Source of the DNA: Glaciecola sp. HTCC2999 | Lineage (GTDB): Bacteria; Pseudomonadota; Gammaproteobacteria; Enterobacterales; Alteromonadaceae | Length of the DNA: 60,889 nucleotides | NCBI RefSeq assembly: GCF_000155775.1 | Contig: NZ_DS989810.1 | Coordinates: 233,657 to 294,545, forward strand | Direction of reading: 5' to 3' | Shown: one piece after another, positions 20,828 to 30,055 of the stretch | Numbering within the stretch: the stretch's first letter is position 1 | Layout: each line of letters opens with the position of its first letter | Position numbers and translations under genes: made by a program | Notes under the pieces: model-generated | Databases searched by the model: none | What the model saw: the letters and a program-made list of their open reading frames with translations, nothing else | What the model was told of the DNA's origin: nothing

Positions 20828-21295
20828 TTAATCCTTCTTATAGTCATCATGGCATGCTTTACAAGTAGCACCTACCGCACCAATGCCTTTTCGATAATTA
20901 GCAGTATCTTTGTTAGCAACAATCACTTGAAGCGCTGTAGAAGCCTTTACAAGATTTGCTGCTTTATTATTAAAGTCAGCTTGATTCTCCCAAATAGCAT
21001 CAGACGATTTGTTTGATACTTTGTTGTTTCGGGTATCCGCCACAAAATAATCTGAAATCATTAAACCTAGTTGCTCTAGGCGTAATGCATTTTTAGCAAT
21101 AACAGCTTCGTCTATAGGCGCTTTACCTTTAGCCATCGCTCCTAATGGACCAATATTACTTTTCACCAATTCAAACAACGATTGGCGATATTCCACCGCA
21201 CTTTTTGCTTGTTTTTCTGTTAACTCTGCTCCAACAACTGGCAATGTTAGTGCCACGCCTGCTGTCATAAGCAATACTTTTCGTACAAAAGACAT
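20828..21295 (-). CDS. Periplasmic class II cytochrome c (c556/c'-like)
   Basis: A 155-residue secreted cytochrome with a Sec signal peptide (MSFVRKVLLMTAGVALTLPVVGA, cut near residue 23) and a single haem site at the far C-terminus, CKACH (C145, C148, H149). The C-terminal position in a four-helix protein is the class II pattern. GGAGAAA precedes the ATG by 6 bases. It faces the cytochrome b561 gene and probably receives electrons from it. Electron carrier is more likely than gas sensor, but c'-type NO binding cannot be ruled out. Confidence 0.85.
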   Translation of the reverse strand: MSFVRKVLLMTAGVALTLPVVGAELTEKQAKSAVEYRQSLFELVKSNIGPLGAMAKGKAPIDEAVIAKNALRLEQLGLMISDYFVADTRNNKVSNKSSDAIWENQADFNNKAANLVKASTALQVIVANKDTANYRKGIGAVGATCKACHDDYKKD

Positions 21296-21698
21296 ATAAA
21301 TTTCTCCATTTTTTATGTAATTCGTTCAGTATTAAGACCTTAATACTTTTTATAATGGTGTTCCACATTTTACAAATTTCAATATAGCAATTAGACAGCT
21401 TTTATAAAAGCGGATAATCATTAAAAATTTTATGTCATTTCAACATAATCATGATGTATATAAATAAATTAATAGTGCTCGTCGGTAGGTAATAAGAGCT
21501 TCAATTTTTAGAACATTCACATCTTTCGAATGAAATACATAGTATTTAAGTACTAAATAGCATATGCTATTCAGATCGAAAAAAATATATTTCGATATAA
21601 AGGGTGATACAAATAATCATCCAACATACTATAAATACACTACTACGAAGGGTACTGATATCGGCATCAAACAATGCTGAACAGTTCAAACATATTAC
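21296..21698. other. 403-base gap with several palindromes before the TonB receptor
   Basis: AT-rich divergent gap. It holds a perfect 14-bp palindrome (21398-21411), and a cluster of three inverted repeats at 21541-21554 (12 of 14 symmetric), 21556-21571 (perfect 16 bp, AATAGCATATGCTATT) and 21575-21596 (7-bp arms ATCGAAA/TTTCGAT). These probably include operators of the receptor gene. No ORF is credible here. I could not fix a promoter. Confidence 0.5.
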
Positions 21699-24308
21699 AT
21701 GAAAAATAATATTAATTCGGTTTCTAAAGCCGTTAAATTAGCGCTTTTTGCAACAGCTGCATCTAGCGTAATGTTATCTTCTAATGTTTCAGCACAAGCT
21801 GCTGATGCTAACGTTGAAGATGTTGAAAAAATCGCTGTTGTCGGTAGCCGTGCGGCACCTCGTTCTGTAGCAGAATCCCCAGTACCTATCGATATTATCG
21901 GTGGTGAAGAACTAGCAAAAGCGGGTAATACCGATATGTTAGAGATTCTTAAAGGCGCAGTTCCCTCTTTAAATGTACATACAAACCCTATTTCAGATGC
22001 AGCTACATTAGTTCGTCCAGCGAACTTACGAGGCTTACCTTCTGATTCAACATTAATTTTATTAAATGGTAAACGCCGTCACCGTTCTTCAGTCATCGCA
22101 TTCTTAGGTGGTGGTATTAATGACGGTGCTCAAGGCCCTGATATCTCTGTTATTCCAAGTGTTGCAATGAAGCAAGTTGAAGTATTACGTGACGGCGCAG
22201 CTGCACAATACGGTTCAGATGCTATTGCTGGAGTAATGAACTTCGTACTTAAAGACGATGCTGATGGTGGTACTATTTACGCAAAAGCTGGTCAATATAC
22301 TGACGAAGGCGAAAATATGACAGAAGTCGGCGGTAACGTCGGTATGCCATTAACAGATGATGGTTTTGTTAATTTATCATTTCAGTACAAAAACTCTGAT
22401 GCGACAAGTCGCTCAGTTCAACGCCCTGATGCAGCAGCATTTAATGAAGCGGGTTTAAATGTACCAAACCCAGCACAAATTTGGGGTTCTCCAGAAGTTA
22501 AAGATGACATTACATTGTTCATGAATGTCGGTTTAGACTTAGGTAATGATAGTGAAGCTTACATGTTTGGTAACTACTCTGAGCGTGATGTTCGTGGTGG
22601 TTTCTATTATCGTAACCCACATACGCGTGGTACAGTATATTCATTAGATGGTGGCTCTACCCTTCTAGTAGGTGATTTGACACCTGGTCCAGTAGGTCAA
22701 GTGAACCCTGGTCTTGGTTTAGGTGATGGCATTAGCTGTCCAACCATTCCAATCACATCTGGTAACGTTACGACTCAAGCTGACTACATTTCTGGTGTAG
22801 CTAACGATCCAAACTGTTTTGCGTTCAATGAAATAATCCCAGATGGTTTCACGCCTAACTTTGGTGGCAACATCACCGATACATCACTTACTATGGGTAC
22901 TAAAGGTGAGTTCACTGACGGTGCATTATCAGGCGTGCTATATGACTTCTCTGGTTCAGTAGGTCGCAGTGAATCAGCATTCTTGATTTTCAACACCATC
23001 AACGCATCTTTAGGTCCAGATACACCACGTGACTTTGCTCCTGGTAAATATATTCAACTAGAGAAAAACTTCAACGCAGATTTCGTAAAATTTGTGGATA
23101 TGGGTTTATATGATGACGTTAATTTAGCTGCCGGTCTTGAGTGGCATGAAGAGTCATTTGAAGTGGTTGCAGGTGATGAAGCATCATTTGCAGTGGGTCC
23201 TTTAACATCACAAGGCTTTGGTATTGGTTCAAATGGTTTCCCTGGATTCCAACCTGCTGCAGCTGGTGTATTCACTCGCCGTAATGCTGCCGCTTATATC
23301 GATGCTGAATTACCGATGACTGAAGACTTATTAGTCGGTGCAGCGTTGCGTTTTGAAAATTATGATTCATTTGGTTCTACCACGAATTATAAAATCTCTG
23401 CGCAATACAATGCGACTGATGACCTATCATTCCGTTCATCAATCTCATCTGGTTTCCGTGCTCCAACAGTAGGTCAAGCTAACGTTTCTAACGTACAAAC
23501 CAACCTTGATGGTGGTGTATTAGTAGATTCAGCATTGTTACCGCCAACGAACCCAATTTCAGTTCAATTAGGTGGTTCTGAACTACAGCCAGAAGAGTCA
23601 CAAAGTTACACATTAGGTGCAGTTTACTCTGCAGGTGATTTATTCTTAACAGTTGATTACTATAACATTGAAGTTACTGACCGAATTTCACAGTCAGATA
23701 AAATCAATCTTACAGCAACTGATAAAGACGTTCTTCGTGCAGCAGGTGTACCAAACGTTGATAGCCTTCAGCAAGTATCTTTCTTCACCAATGACTTTGA
23801 TACCACTACTCAAGGTTTAGACGTTGTAGCTAATTACAATGCTGAAGTATTAGATGGTGATGCAGTATTTAGTTTAGCGTATAACTGGAACGAAACTACG
23901 GTTGATAAATTCTCAGATATCACGGGTGCATTTAAAGTAAAACGTCTTGAAGAAGATCTACCTAACCATCGTGCAACATTAACATGGGCTCAGTCATGGG
24001 ATAATGTTAATGCATTTACACGTGTTAATTACTACGGTGAATATCAAGGTGTTCACGTAGATTATGATGCAACTGCAATTACTGCTAGCTCATCATTTAC
24101 AGTAGATGCTGAAGTAAGTTATAACTTCACAGACACCTTAGTTTTAACGGTGGGTGCACAAAACTTACTTAACAAAGAAGCTGAGCGTATTAATATCCCA
24201 GCAGCTCAAGGTATTCCAAATAACAACTGGGGTGGTGTATATTACGAAACATCGCCTTATGGGTTTAATGGACGTCTTGCGTATGCGAAGGTTGCTTATA
24301 ACTTCTAA
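21699..24308 (+). CDS. TonB-dependent outer membrane receptor
   Basis: An 869-residue outer-membrane receptor. It has a Sec signal peptide ending near SNVSAQA (residue 34), a TonB-box-like segment (EDVEKIAVVGSR), a plug domain (about 55-190, with ILLNGKRRH and VEVLRDGAAAQYGSDAIAGVMNF) and a beta barrel ending in AYAKVAYNF with the terminal aromatic. Two cysteines in a mid-barrel loop (in ISCPTIP and NDPNCFAF) may form a disulfide. The ligand is unknown; iron complexes, peptides or sugars are possible. No clear Shine-Dalgarno lies before the ATG. A terminator follows, ending at the start of a sulfotransferase gene. Confidence 0.92.
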   Translation: MKNNINSVSKAVKLALFATAASSVMLSSNVSAQAADANVEDVEKIAVVGSRAAPRSVAESPVPIDIIGGEELAKAGNTDMLEILKGAVPSLNVHTNPISDAATLVRPANLRGLPSDSTLILLNGKRRHRSSVIAFLGGGINDGAQGPDISVIPSVAMKQVEVLRDGAAAQYGSDAIAGVMNFVLKDDADGGTIYAKAGQYTDEGENMTEVGGNVGMPLTDDGFVNLSFQYKNSDATSRSVQRPDAAAFNEAGLNVPNPAQIWGSPEVKDDITLFMNVGLDLGNDSEAYMFGNYSERDVRGGFYYRNPHTRGTVYSLDGGSTLLVGDLTPGPVGQVNPGLGLGDGISCPTIPITSGNVTTQADYISGVANDPNCFAFNEIIPDGFTPNFGGNITDTSLTMGTKGEFTDGALSGVLYDFSGSVGRSESAFLIFNTINASLGPDTPRDFAPGKYIQLEKNFNADFVKFVDMGLYDDVNLAAGLEWHEESFEVVAGDEASFAVGPLTSQGFGIGSNGFPGFQPAAAGVFTRRNAAAYIDAELPMTEDLLVGAALRFENYDSFGSTTNYKISAQYNATDDLSFRSSISSGFRAPTVGQANVSNVQTNLDGGVLVDSALLPPTNPISVQLGGSELQPEESQSYTLGAVYSAGDLFLTVDYYNIEVTDRISQSDKINLTATDKDVLRAAGVPNVDSLQQVSFFTNDFDTTTQGLDVVANYNAEVLDGDAVFSLAYNWNETTVDKFSDITGAFKVKRLEEDLPNHRATLTWAQSWDNVNAFTRVNYYGEYQGVHVDYDATAITASSSFTVDAEVSYNFTDTLVLTVGAQNLLNKEAERINIPAAQGIPNNNWGGVYYETSPYGFNGRLAYAKVAYNF

Positions 24309-24362
24309 GACAACAAATTATGTGATTGCATCAATATGATTGCATTTCACAGAATATAGCGT

Positions 24363-24393
24363 AAGGTCACTTAGCAATAAGTGACCTTTTTTT
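24363..24393 (+). terminator. Terminator after the TonB receptor, ending at the next start codon
   Basis: A perfect 10-bp stem (24363-24372 with 24379-24388), loop of six, then a run of seven T ending at 24393. The ATG of the sulfotransferase gene is 24394-24396, directly after the T run. Confidence 0.9.
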
Positions 24394-25893
24394 ATGAATA
24401 TGAATTTACTAGAACGTGGTGCGCATGCACTAGAACATCAAGACTATACATCTGCATATCAGGCTTACCGAACGATATTGAATGAAGCATCTCAGTATTC
24501 AGCGACGCAACTAGGAAAAGCACATTATGGACTAGGTTATATTGCTCAGCTTCATCATGATTGGCCTAACGCAATTGACGCATTTCAACATGCCTGTAAA
24601 TTCTTACCCGAAGAGTCTGCCCCATTACTTGGTTTAGCAAATGCCTTTAATGCTGTGTTAAGTGATATTGATGCCCTAACGACGTTAAGATATGCGCATG
24701 AACGCTTTGGTAGCGATGACAATGTGAGTTATGCCTATTTACAACAAACCATTACCATGGGTAAAACGGACACGAGTTGCCGTCTTATCAAGCAGCTCTT
24801 ATCTTCCAAACAGAATGAGTTATTTGCAATGGTATTACTTGATGCCATAAAACTCGATCAAGGTTTAATAGAAAATCAACACATTCAACGTGCATCAGCA
24901 TTAATTAAACATTATCAAGCACTCCCACAACCTAACCAACCCCTTACATTGGCGTCTTTATTCTATGCGTTAGGTGAATTATCGTATCAAACTCATGACT
25001 TCGTCATCGCACATAAATATTGGCAGCAAGCTAATACATGTCAACGTTCTCTATGTGATTTTAACACACAAAATATGGTACCTTATTTTGAGTCATTGTT
25101 AGCGCTGACGCATGTTGAAAACGTTTATCATGAACGAACAGTAATCCCATTTACACCAATATTTATCGTTAGTTTACCGCGAACAGGTTCAAGTTTATTA
25201 GCACATCAATTAGTTCAACATGATACTGATCACATTGCTAATGCTGGAGAAGTGACATATCTCAGTGAAATTGTAAATTGGCTTTGCCAACAGACACAAC
25301 ACCCCTATCCGGCCTGTTTAGCTCACTTGACGCCTACCTTAATTAATACTGCAAGAAACATGTACGCACAACGTATCGGCATACATCGTCATAATACTGC
25401 GTTTATTATTGATAAGCTGCCTGCCAACTTTCAGTCAATTCCAATGATTGTACGTTTATTTCCAGAAGCGCATATTATTCATTTGACGCGAGCTTACGCC
25501 AATACTGCCATGAGTATTATGAGAAATAGTTTTGGTGCAAATGAACCCTATTTTTGTGATGAAGAAGAATTATTTATATACATGAATCATTACCATCAAA
25601 CGATGATGCATTTTACTCAACTCTACTCAGAACATATTATTCCGGTGCGTTATGAAGCCTTAGTTCAAGACCTAAAGGATGAACTAGAGATGATTTTCAC
25701 AAGATTAGGGCTTATATTAAACGTAAAAATGGACAAAGATCATCCAGCTATAACAGACACTAGTATCCGCACTCTCAGTGCTTTACAAGCAAGACAACCA
25801 ATTTATCAAACCTCGATTGAACTAGCCCCTTATTGGCAGTCGCACTTTATGAGATTTGATCATATATCTACAGCACATAAAAAACCCACCTAA
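24394..25893 (+). CDS. TPR-repeat sulfotransferase
   Basis: A 499-residue cytosolic protein with N-terminal TPR helices (about 1-220) and a C-terminal sulfotransferase domain. The PAPS 5'-phosphosulfate loop is SLPRTGSSLL near residue 260, and the 3'-phosphate region is seen in HIIHLTRAYANTAMSIMRNSFG near 370. Such TPR sulfotransferases are common in marine gammaproteobacteria and often lie beside TonB receptors; acceptors are not known. The start ATG directly follows a terminator T run and has no Shine-Dalgarno; the second ATG two codons on is no better. Expression by read-through or a leaderless message is possible. Its TAA stop is in the loop of the next terminator. Confidence 0.85.
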   Translation: MNMNLLERGAHALEHQDYTSAYQAYRTILNEASQYSATQLGKAHYGLGYIAQLHHDWPNAIDAFQHACKFLPEESAPLLGLANAFNAVLSDIDALTTLRYAHERFGSDDNVSYAYLQQTITMGKTDTSCRLIKQLLSSKQNELFAMVLLDAIKLDQGLIENQHIQRASALIKHYQALPQPNQPLTLASLFYALGELSYQTHDFVIAHKYWQQANTCQRSLCDFNTQNMVPYFESLLALTHVENVYHERTVIPFTPIFIVSLPRTGSSLLAHQLVQHDTDHIANAGEVTYLSEIVNWLCQQTQHPYPACLAHLTPTLINTARNMYAQRIGIHRHNTAFIIDKLPANFQSIPMIVRLFPEAHIIHLTRAYANTAMSIMRNSFGANEPYFCDEEELFIYMNHYHQTMMHFTQLYSEHIIPVRYEALVQDLKDELEMIFTRLGLILNVKMDKDHPAITDTSIRTLSALQARQPIYQTSIELAPYWQSHFMRFDHISTAHKKPT

Positions 25894-25904
25894 AGGTGGG
25901 TTTT
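25881..25904. terminator. Bidirectional terminator between sulfotransferase and dnaJ
   Basis: A 10-bp stem, AAAACCCACC (25881-25890) with GGTGGGTTTT (25895-25904), has the TAA stop of the sulfotransferase in its loop. It lies 17 bases past the end of dnaJ. Confidence 0.85.
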
Positions 25905-25921
25905 AATTAACATTTAACAAC

Positions 25922-27058
25922 TTAGTTAGTTAGATCGTCGAAGAACTTTTTCACACCATCAAAAAAACCTTGTTCCTTTGGACGATGCTTTTTAATTGAA
26001 TCACCCATAGATTTATCAAATTCTTCAAGTAATTCTTTTTGTCTACTCGATAAATTGACCGGTGTCTCGATCACAACTTTACACATTAAATCACCTACAG
26101 ATGAACTACGAACCGATTTAACACCTTTACCACGTAAGCGGAACATGCGACCAGTTTGTGTTTCTGAGCTTACTTTCAATTTCACTTTACCATCTAAGGT
26201 AGGTACTTCGATTTCTCCACCTAAAGCAGCCGTCGTAAAGCTTAAGGGGACTTCGCAATATAAGTTATTACCATCTCGTTGGAAGATCTTATGTTCACGC
26301 ACATTGACTTGTACATATAAATCGCCAGCCGGAGCCCCCTGTTCACCGGCTTCACCTTCGCCAGATAAACGAATACGATCCCCCGTATCCACACCCGGCG
26401 GGATTTTAACCGATAAGGTTTTGGTTTCTTCTACACGGCCTTGACCACGACATGGTGAACACGGATCACCAATGACTTTCCCTTTACCGCCACATGTTGG
26501 ACATGCTTGTTGAACAGCAAAGAAACCTTGGCGCATCTGTACTTGACCATTACCATGACACGTTGAACATGTTTTCGCAGAGGTGCCTTTCTTCGCGCCA
26601 GAACCATTACATGGTTCACATTCGACCATTGTCGGCACGCGAATTTCAACTTCTTTACCTTTTACGGCTTCTTCTAAAGATAATTCTAAGTTGTAACGTA
26701 AGTCACTACCAGAACGAGCTCGAGCACGACCACCACCAGAACGACCGCCACCAAAAATATCACCAAATACGTCACCAAAAATGTCACCAAAATCAGCGCC
26801 ACCGCCGCCACCTTGGTAGCCACCGCGTGATTGATCAAATGCTGCATGACCGTATTGGTCATAGGCACCACGTTTTTGATCATCGGTTAAAATCTCATGC
26901 GCTTCTTGGATTTCTTTAAACTTCTCTTCCATGCCTTTATCACCTTGCGTTCTATCAGGGTGATATTTCATCGCTAATTTCTTGTACGCCTTTTTAATTT
27001 CGCGTTCGGTAGCAGATTTGCTAACGCCAAGCACTTCATAGTAGTCACGTTTTGACAT
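25922..27058 (-). CDS. dnaJ: Chaperone DnaJ (Hsp40)
   Basis: Co-chaperone that delivers clients to DnaK and stimulates its ATPase. The 378-residue product has a J domain with HPD at 33-35, a Gly/Phe-rich linker (about 75-110), four zinc-binding CxxCxGxG repeats ([32 protein letters not shown]) and the C-terminal client-binding domains. It lies downstream of dnaK on the same strand; a hairpin in the gap may lower its level relative to DnaK. Confidence 0.98.
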   Translation of the reverse strand: MSKRDYYEVLGVSKSATEREIKKAYKKLAMKYHPDRTQGDKGMEEKFKEIQEAHEILTDDQKRGAYDQYGHAAFDQSRGGYQGGGGGADFGDIFGDVFGDIFGGGRSGGGRARARSGSDLRYNLELSLEEAVKGKEVEIRVPTMVECEPCNGSGAKKGTSAKTCSTCHGNGQVQMRQGFFAVQQACPTCGGKGKVIGDPCSPCRGQGRVEETKTLSVKIPPGVDTGDRIRLSGEGEAGEQGAPAGDLYVQVNVREHKIFQRDGNNLYCEVPLSFTTAALGGEIEVPTLDGKVKLKVSSETQTGRMFRLRGKGVKSVRSSSVGDLMCKVVIETPVNLSSRQKELLEEFDKSMGDSIKKHRPKEQGFFDGVKKFFDDLTN

Positions 27059-27088
27059 AATGGATATTTACTCTAATTAGTTACATAC

Positions 27089-27122
27089 AAAAGCGCAACG
27101 GGAGACCCAATTGCGCTTTTTT
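27089..27122. terminator. Hairpin between dnaK and dnaJ
   Basis: A 10-bp stem (27089-27098 with 27111-27120) encloses a GGG/CCC mini-stem with a 3-base loop. In the direction of transcription (minus) it is followed by only four T, so it is a weak or partial terminator, or an RNA processing or stability element. Confidence 0.6.
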
Positions 27123-27171
27123 CGTTCTTTCACTCATGACCATTGCTGGTTTAAGCGCTGTTTAAGTCGAC

Positions 27172-29091
27172 TTATTTTATGTCGTCTTTTACTTCTTCAA
27201 ACTCAGCGTCAACCACATCATCATCTGCTTTTGCAGATGACTCAGCTTGACCTTCAGCAGCAGCTTCTGCTTGTGCCTGAGCTTGTGCCATTTCCATTAA
27301 CTTAGAAGAAGCTTCGATAAGGGCTTGAGTTTTTGCTTCAATCTCTGCTTTATCTTCACCGCGAGTCGCTGTTTCTAATTCGCTGATAGCCGCTTCAATT
27401 TTTTCTTTCTCATCAGCTGGTAAAGCATCACCTGCTTCTTCAATCTGCTTTTTAATACTGCCGGCCATACCATCTGCAGAATTACGCGCCTGAACTAATT
27501 CTTCAAATTTCGCATCTGCATCTTTGTTTGCCTCTGCGTCTTGAACCATTTGTTCGATTTCTTCATCAGATAAACCTGAAGAAGCTTGGATCGTAATTTT
27601 CTGCTCTTTACCTGTATCTTTATCTTTCGCAGATACGTGTAAGATACCATCAGCATCGATGTCAAAGGTAACTTCAATCTGAGGCTGACCACGGCCTGCT
27701 GGACGAATCCCTTCAAGGTTAAATTGACCTAAAGATTTGTTACCTGAAGCTTGCTTACGCTCACCTTGTAATACATGTACTGTTACTGCAGATTGGTTAT
27801 CTTCAGCAGTAGAGAATGTTTGACTTTTCTTCGTTGGAATAGTCGTATTCTTTTCAATCAGTGCCGTCATTACGCCACCCATTGTTTCGATACCCAAAGA
27901 TAATGGAGTAACATCTAGTAATAGCACGTCTTTAACATCACCTGATAGTACACCACCTTGAATCGCTGCACCGGTAGCGACTGCTTCATCAGGGTTCACA
28001 TCTTTACGCGGCTCTTTACCAAAGAAATCTGCCACATACTTCTGCACTAATGGCATACGTGTTTGACCACCTACCAAGATGATATTATTAATATCAGAAA
28101 CAGATAAATCAGCATCCGCTAATGCTTGCTTAACTGGGTTAAGTGACGCTTTTACCATGTCTTCAACTAATGATTCTAATTTAGCACGTGTTACCTTAAT
28201 CGCTAAATGCTTAGGACCAGATGCATCTGCAGTGATGTATGGTAAGTTAACTTCTGTTTGCTGAGCAGAAGATAATTCGATCTTCGCTTTTTCGCCAGCT
28301 TCCTTAAGACGCTGCATCGCTAATGGATCTTTGCGTAAATCTACGCCCTGATCTTTCTTAAATTCTTCTACTAAGTAGTTGATAACACGGTTATCGAAAT
28401 CTTCACCACCAAGGTGTGTATCACCATTAGTCGCTAATACTTCAAATGTGTGTTCGCCATCGACTTCATCAATTTCAATGATTGAGATGTCAAACGTACC
28501 ACCACCTAAGTCATAAACGGCAACAACGTTTTCACCGCCTTTAGTGTCCATCCCGTAAGCTAATGCCGCCGCAGTTGGCTCATTAATAATACGTTTCACT
28601 TCAAGACCCGCAATACGGCCAGCATCTTTTGTTGCTTGACGTTGTGAATCGTTAAAGTATGCAGGAACGGTAATTACAGCACCGGTGACTTCTTCACCTA
28701 AGAAATCTTCAGCTGTCTTTTTCATCTTCTTTAAGACTTCTGCAGAAATTTGTGGTGGTGCCATCTTATCGTTGTTAGCTTCGACCCATGCATCACCATT
28801 ATCCGCTTTAATAATGTTAAACGGCATGATATCGATATCTTTTTGCACTTCTTTGTCTTCAAAACGACGACCAATTAAACGCTTAATCGCGAATAATGTA
28901 TTTTGAGGATTCGTTACCGCTTGGCGTTTCGCCGGTGAACCTACTAAAATTTCGCCTTCATTTGAATATGCAATAATAGAAGGAGTTGTGCGGTCGCCTT
29001 CTGCATTTTCAATGACTCTTGCTTTGTCGCCGTCTAAAACTGCAACACATGAATTGGTTGTACCTAAATCAATACCAATGATTTTACCCAT
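27172..29091 (-). CDS. dnaK: Chaperone DnaK (Hsp70)
   Basis: Hsp70 ATPase for protein folding. The 639-residue product starts [18 protein letters not shown], shows the Hsp70 signatures [14 protein letters not shown] and [16 protein letters not shown], a substrate-binding domain after the [14 protein letters not shown] linker region, and an acidic C-terminal tail ending EEVKDDIK after an Ala/Gln-rich lid end. It is between grpE and dnaJ, with a sigma-32-like promoter of its own just upstream. Confidence 0.99.
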   Translation of the reverse strand: MGKIIGIDLGTTNSCVAVLDGDKARVIENAEGDRTTPSIIAYSNEGEILVGSPAKRQAVTNPQNTLFAIKRLIGRRFEDKEVQKDIDIMPFNIIKADNGDAWVEANNDKMAPPQISAEVLKKMKKTAEDFLGEEVTGAVITVPAYFNDSQRQATKDAGRIAGLEVKRIINEPTAAALAYGMDTKGGENVVAVYDLGGGTFDISIIEIDEVDGEHTFEVLATNGDTHLGGEDFDNRVINYLVEEFKKDQGVDLRKDPLAMQRLKEAGEKAKIELSSAQQTEVNLPYITADASGPKHLAIKVTRAKLESLVEDMVKASLNPVKQALADADLSVSDINNIILVGGQTRMPLVQKYVADFFGKEPRKDVNPDEAVATGAAIQGGVLSGDVKDVLLLDVTPLSLGIETMGGVMTALIEKNTTIPTKKSQTFSTAEDNQSAVTVHVLQGERKQASGNKSLGQFNLEGIRPAGRGQPQIEVTFDIDADGILHVSAKDKDTGKEQKITIQASSGLSDEEIEQMVQDAEANKDADAKFEELVQARNSADGMAGSIKKQIEEAGDALPADEKEKIEAAISELETATRGEDKAEIEAKTQALIEASSKLMEMAQAQAQAEAAAEGQAESSAKADDDVVDAEFEEVKDDIK

Positions 29092-29131
29092 TGTCTTACT
29101 CCGAATAACTGTTCAATAATGTCTATACTTT

Positions 29132-29158
29132 TAATGGGGTTATTATGAATACTTTCAA
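29132..29158 (-). promoter_or_regulatory. Sigma-32 (heat shock) promoter of dnaK
   Basis: On the minus strand TTGAAA (29158-29153), a 13-base spacer and CCCCATTA (29139-29132) match the heat-shock consensus CTTGAAA-N11-16-CCCCATNT closely. It lies 40 bases before the dnaK start in the grpE-dnaK gap. Confidence 0.85.
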
Positions 29159-29178
29159 TACCCGCTATTAAAAATTCT

Positions 29179-29832
29179 CTAATTTTTTGCTTCTGTATCT
29201 TGTGTTGGTGCTTTTGACACCATCACCATTGCTGGGCGTAACAAACGACCATTAATCACATACCCTTTTTGCATTACTGCAAGGACGGTATTAGGAGCAA
29301 CATCTGCAGATTCTTGCATTGACATTGCTTGATGTTGGTCTGGATTAAATGCTTCACCTTCTGGGTTAAGTACCTCTAATCCGTTTTTTTCAACCGTACT
29401 GATGAATGACTTTTGAGTCATATCAATACCATCTAAAATTGGCTTTAACGTTTCATTTTCACGATCTGCAAAACGAATTGCATTTTCTAAATTATCAATT
29501 ACTGGCAATAAATCGCCTGCGAAACGCTCTAACGCAAATTTACGTGCCTTTTCAATCTCTGCTTCGGCACGTCGTTTAGCATTTTCACCTTCTGCAACAG
29601 CTCGTAATGCCCCATCTTTTTGATCAACAAGGGCTTGTTTAGCCGCCGCTAGCTCATTTTCTAACTCAAAAATTCGCGCTTGTTCTGGAGATAATGTTTC
29701 TACATTGTCACTTTCAACATTCGCCGTCTCGTTATCAATCGTCACAGACTCTTGTGTCTGTTCCTGATCTGTTACTTCTGGTGATGCCTCGGGGTTATTT
29801 TGGTCATCTGAGTGCTCGTGTTGATCGCTCAT
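29179..29832 (-). CDS. grpE: Nucleotide exchange factor GrpE
   Basis: Releases ADP from DnaK. The 217-residue product has a long acidic and polar N-terminal tail (to about residue 55), a coiled coil (about 55-135, LENELAAAKQALVDQKDG onward) and the C-terminal beta domain with PEGEAFNPDQHQAMS and VLAVMQKGYVINGRLLRPAMV. It is slightly longer than the E. coli protein (197) because of the N-terminal tail. GGAGG lies 6 bases before the ATG (seen as cctcc at 29838-29842). It is the first gene of the grpE-dnaK-dnaJ group and has its own heat-shock promoter. Confidence 0.97.
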   Translation of the reverse strand: MSDQHEHSDDQNNPEASPEVTDQEQTQESVTIDNETANVESDNVETLSPEQARIFELENELAAAKQALVDQKDGALRAVAEGENAKRRAEAEIEKARKFALERFAGDLLPVIDNLENAIRFADRENETLKPILDGIDMTQKSFISTVEKNGLEVLNPEGEAFNPDQHQAMSMQESADVAPNTVLAVMQKGYVINGRLLRPAMVMVSKAPTQDTEAKN

Positions 29833-29884
29833 GCGTCCTCCGTCAAATCTATTAATGTATCATCATAACTGTTTGTTGGATTAT

Positions 29885-29911
29885 TAATGGGGATAGATCC
29901 AATCCCTTCAA
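29885..29911 (-). promoter_or_regulatory. Sigma-32 (heat shock) promoter of grpE
   Basis: On the minus strand CTTGAAG (TTGAAG at 29911-29906), a 13-base spacer and CCCCATTA (29892-29885) form a second sigma-32-type promoter with the same spacer and -10 as that of dnaK. It lies 53 bases before grpE. Confidence 0.8.
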
Positions 29912-30055
29912 GGGTACTAAGAGAATTTTTGTTATATTTTTTAGGTTTTATCTTCTCTGCTCATAAATTTAATTACTATGCATCGTTGTTCTATATATTT
30001 ATTCAGATATTATTGTTAATATTTTTTGATATCTAAGAACATAAGGATAATTGCG

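Noticed and set aside
21412..21426. Fur-box-like GGATAATCATTAAAA
   Set aside because: 11 of 14 arm positions but poor right arm and about 270 bases from the receptor start; AT-rich background makes this common.
26494..26919. Open frame of 141 codons opposite dnaJ, rich in His and Arg
   Set aside because: Reverse of the DnaJ Gly/Phe and zinc region; low complexity, no start signal, dnaJ is clear.
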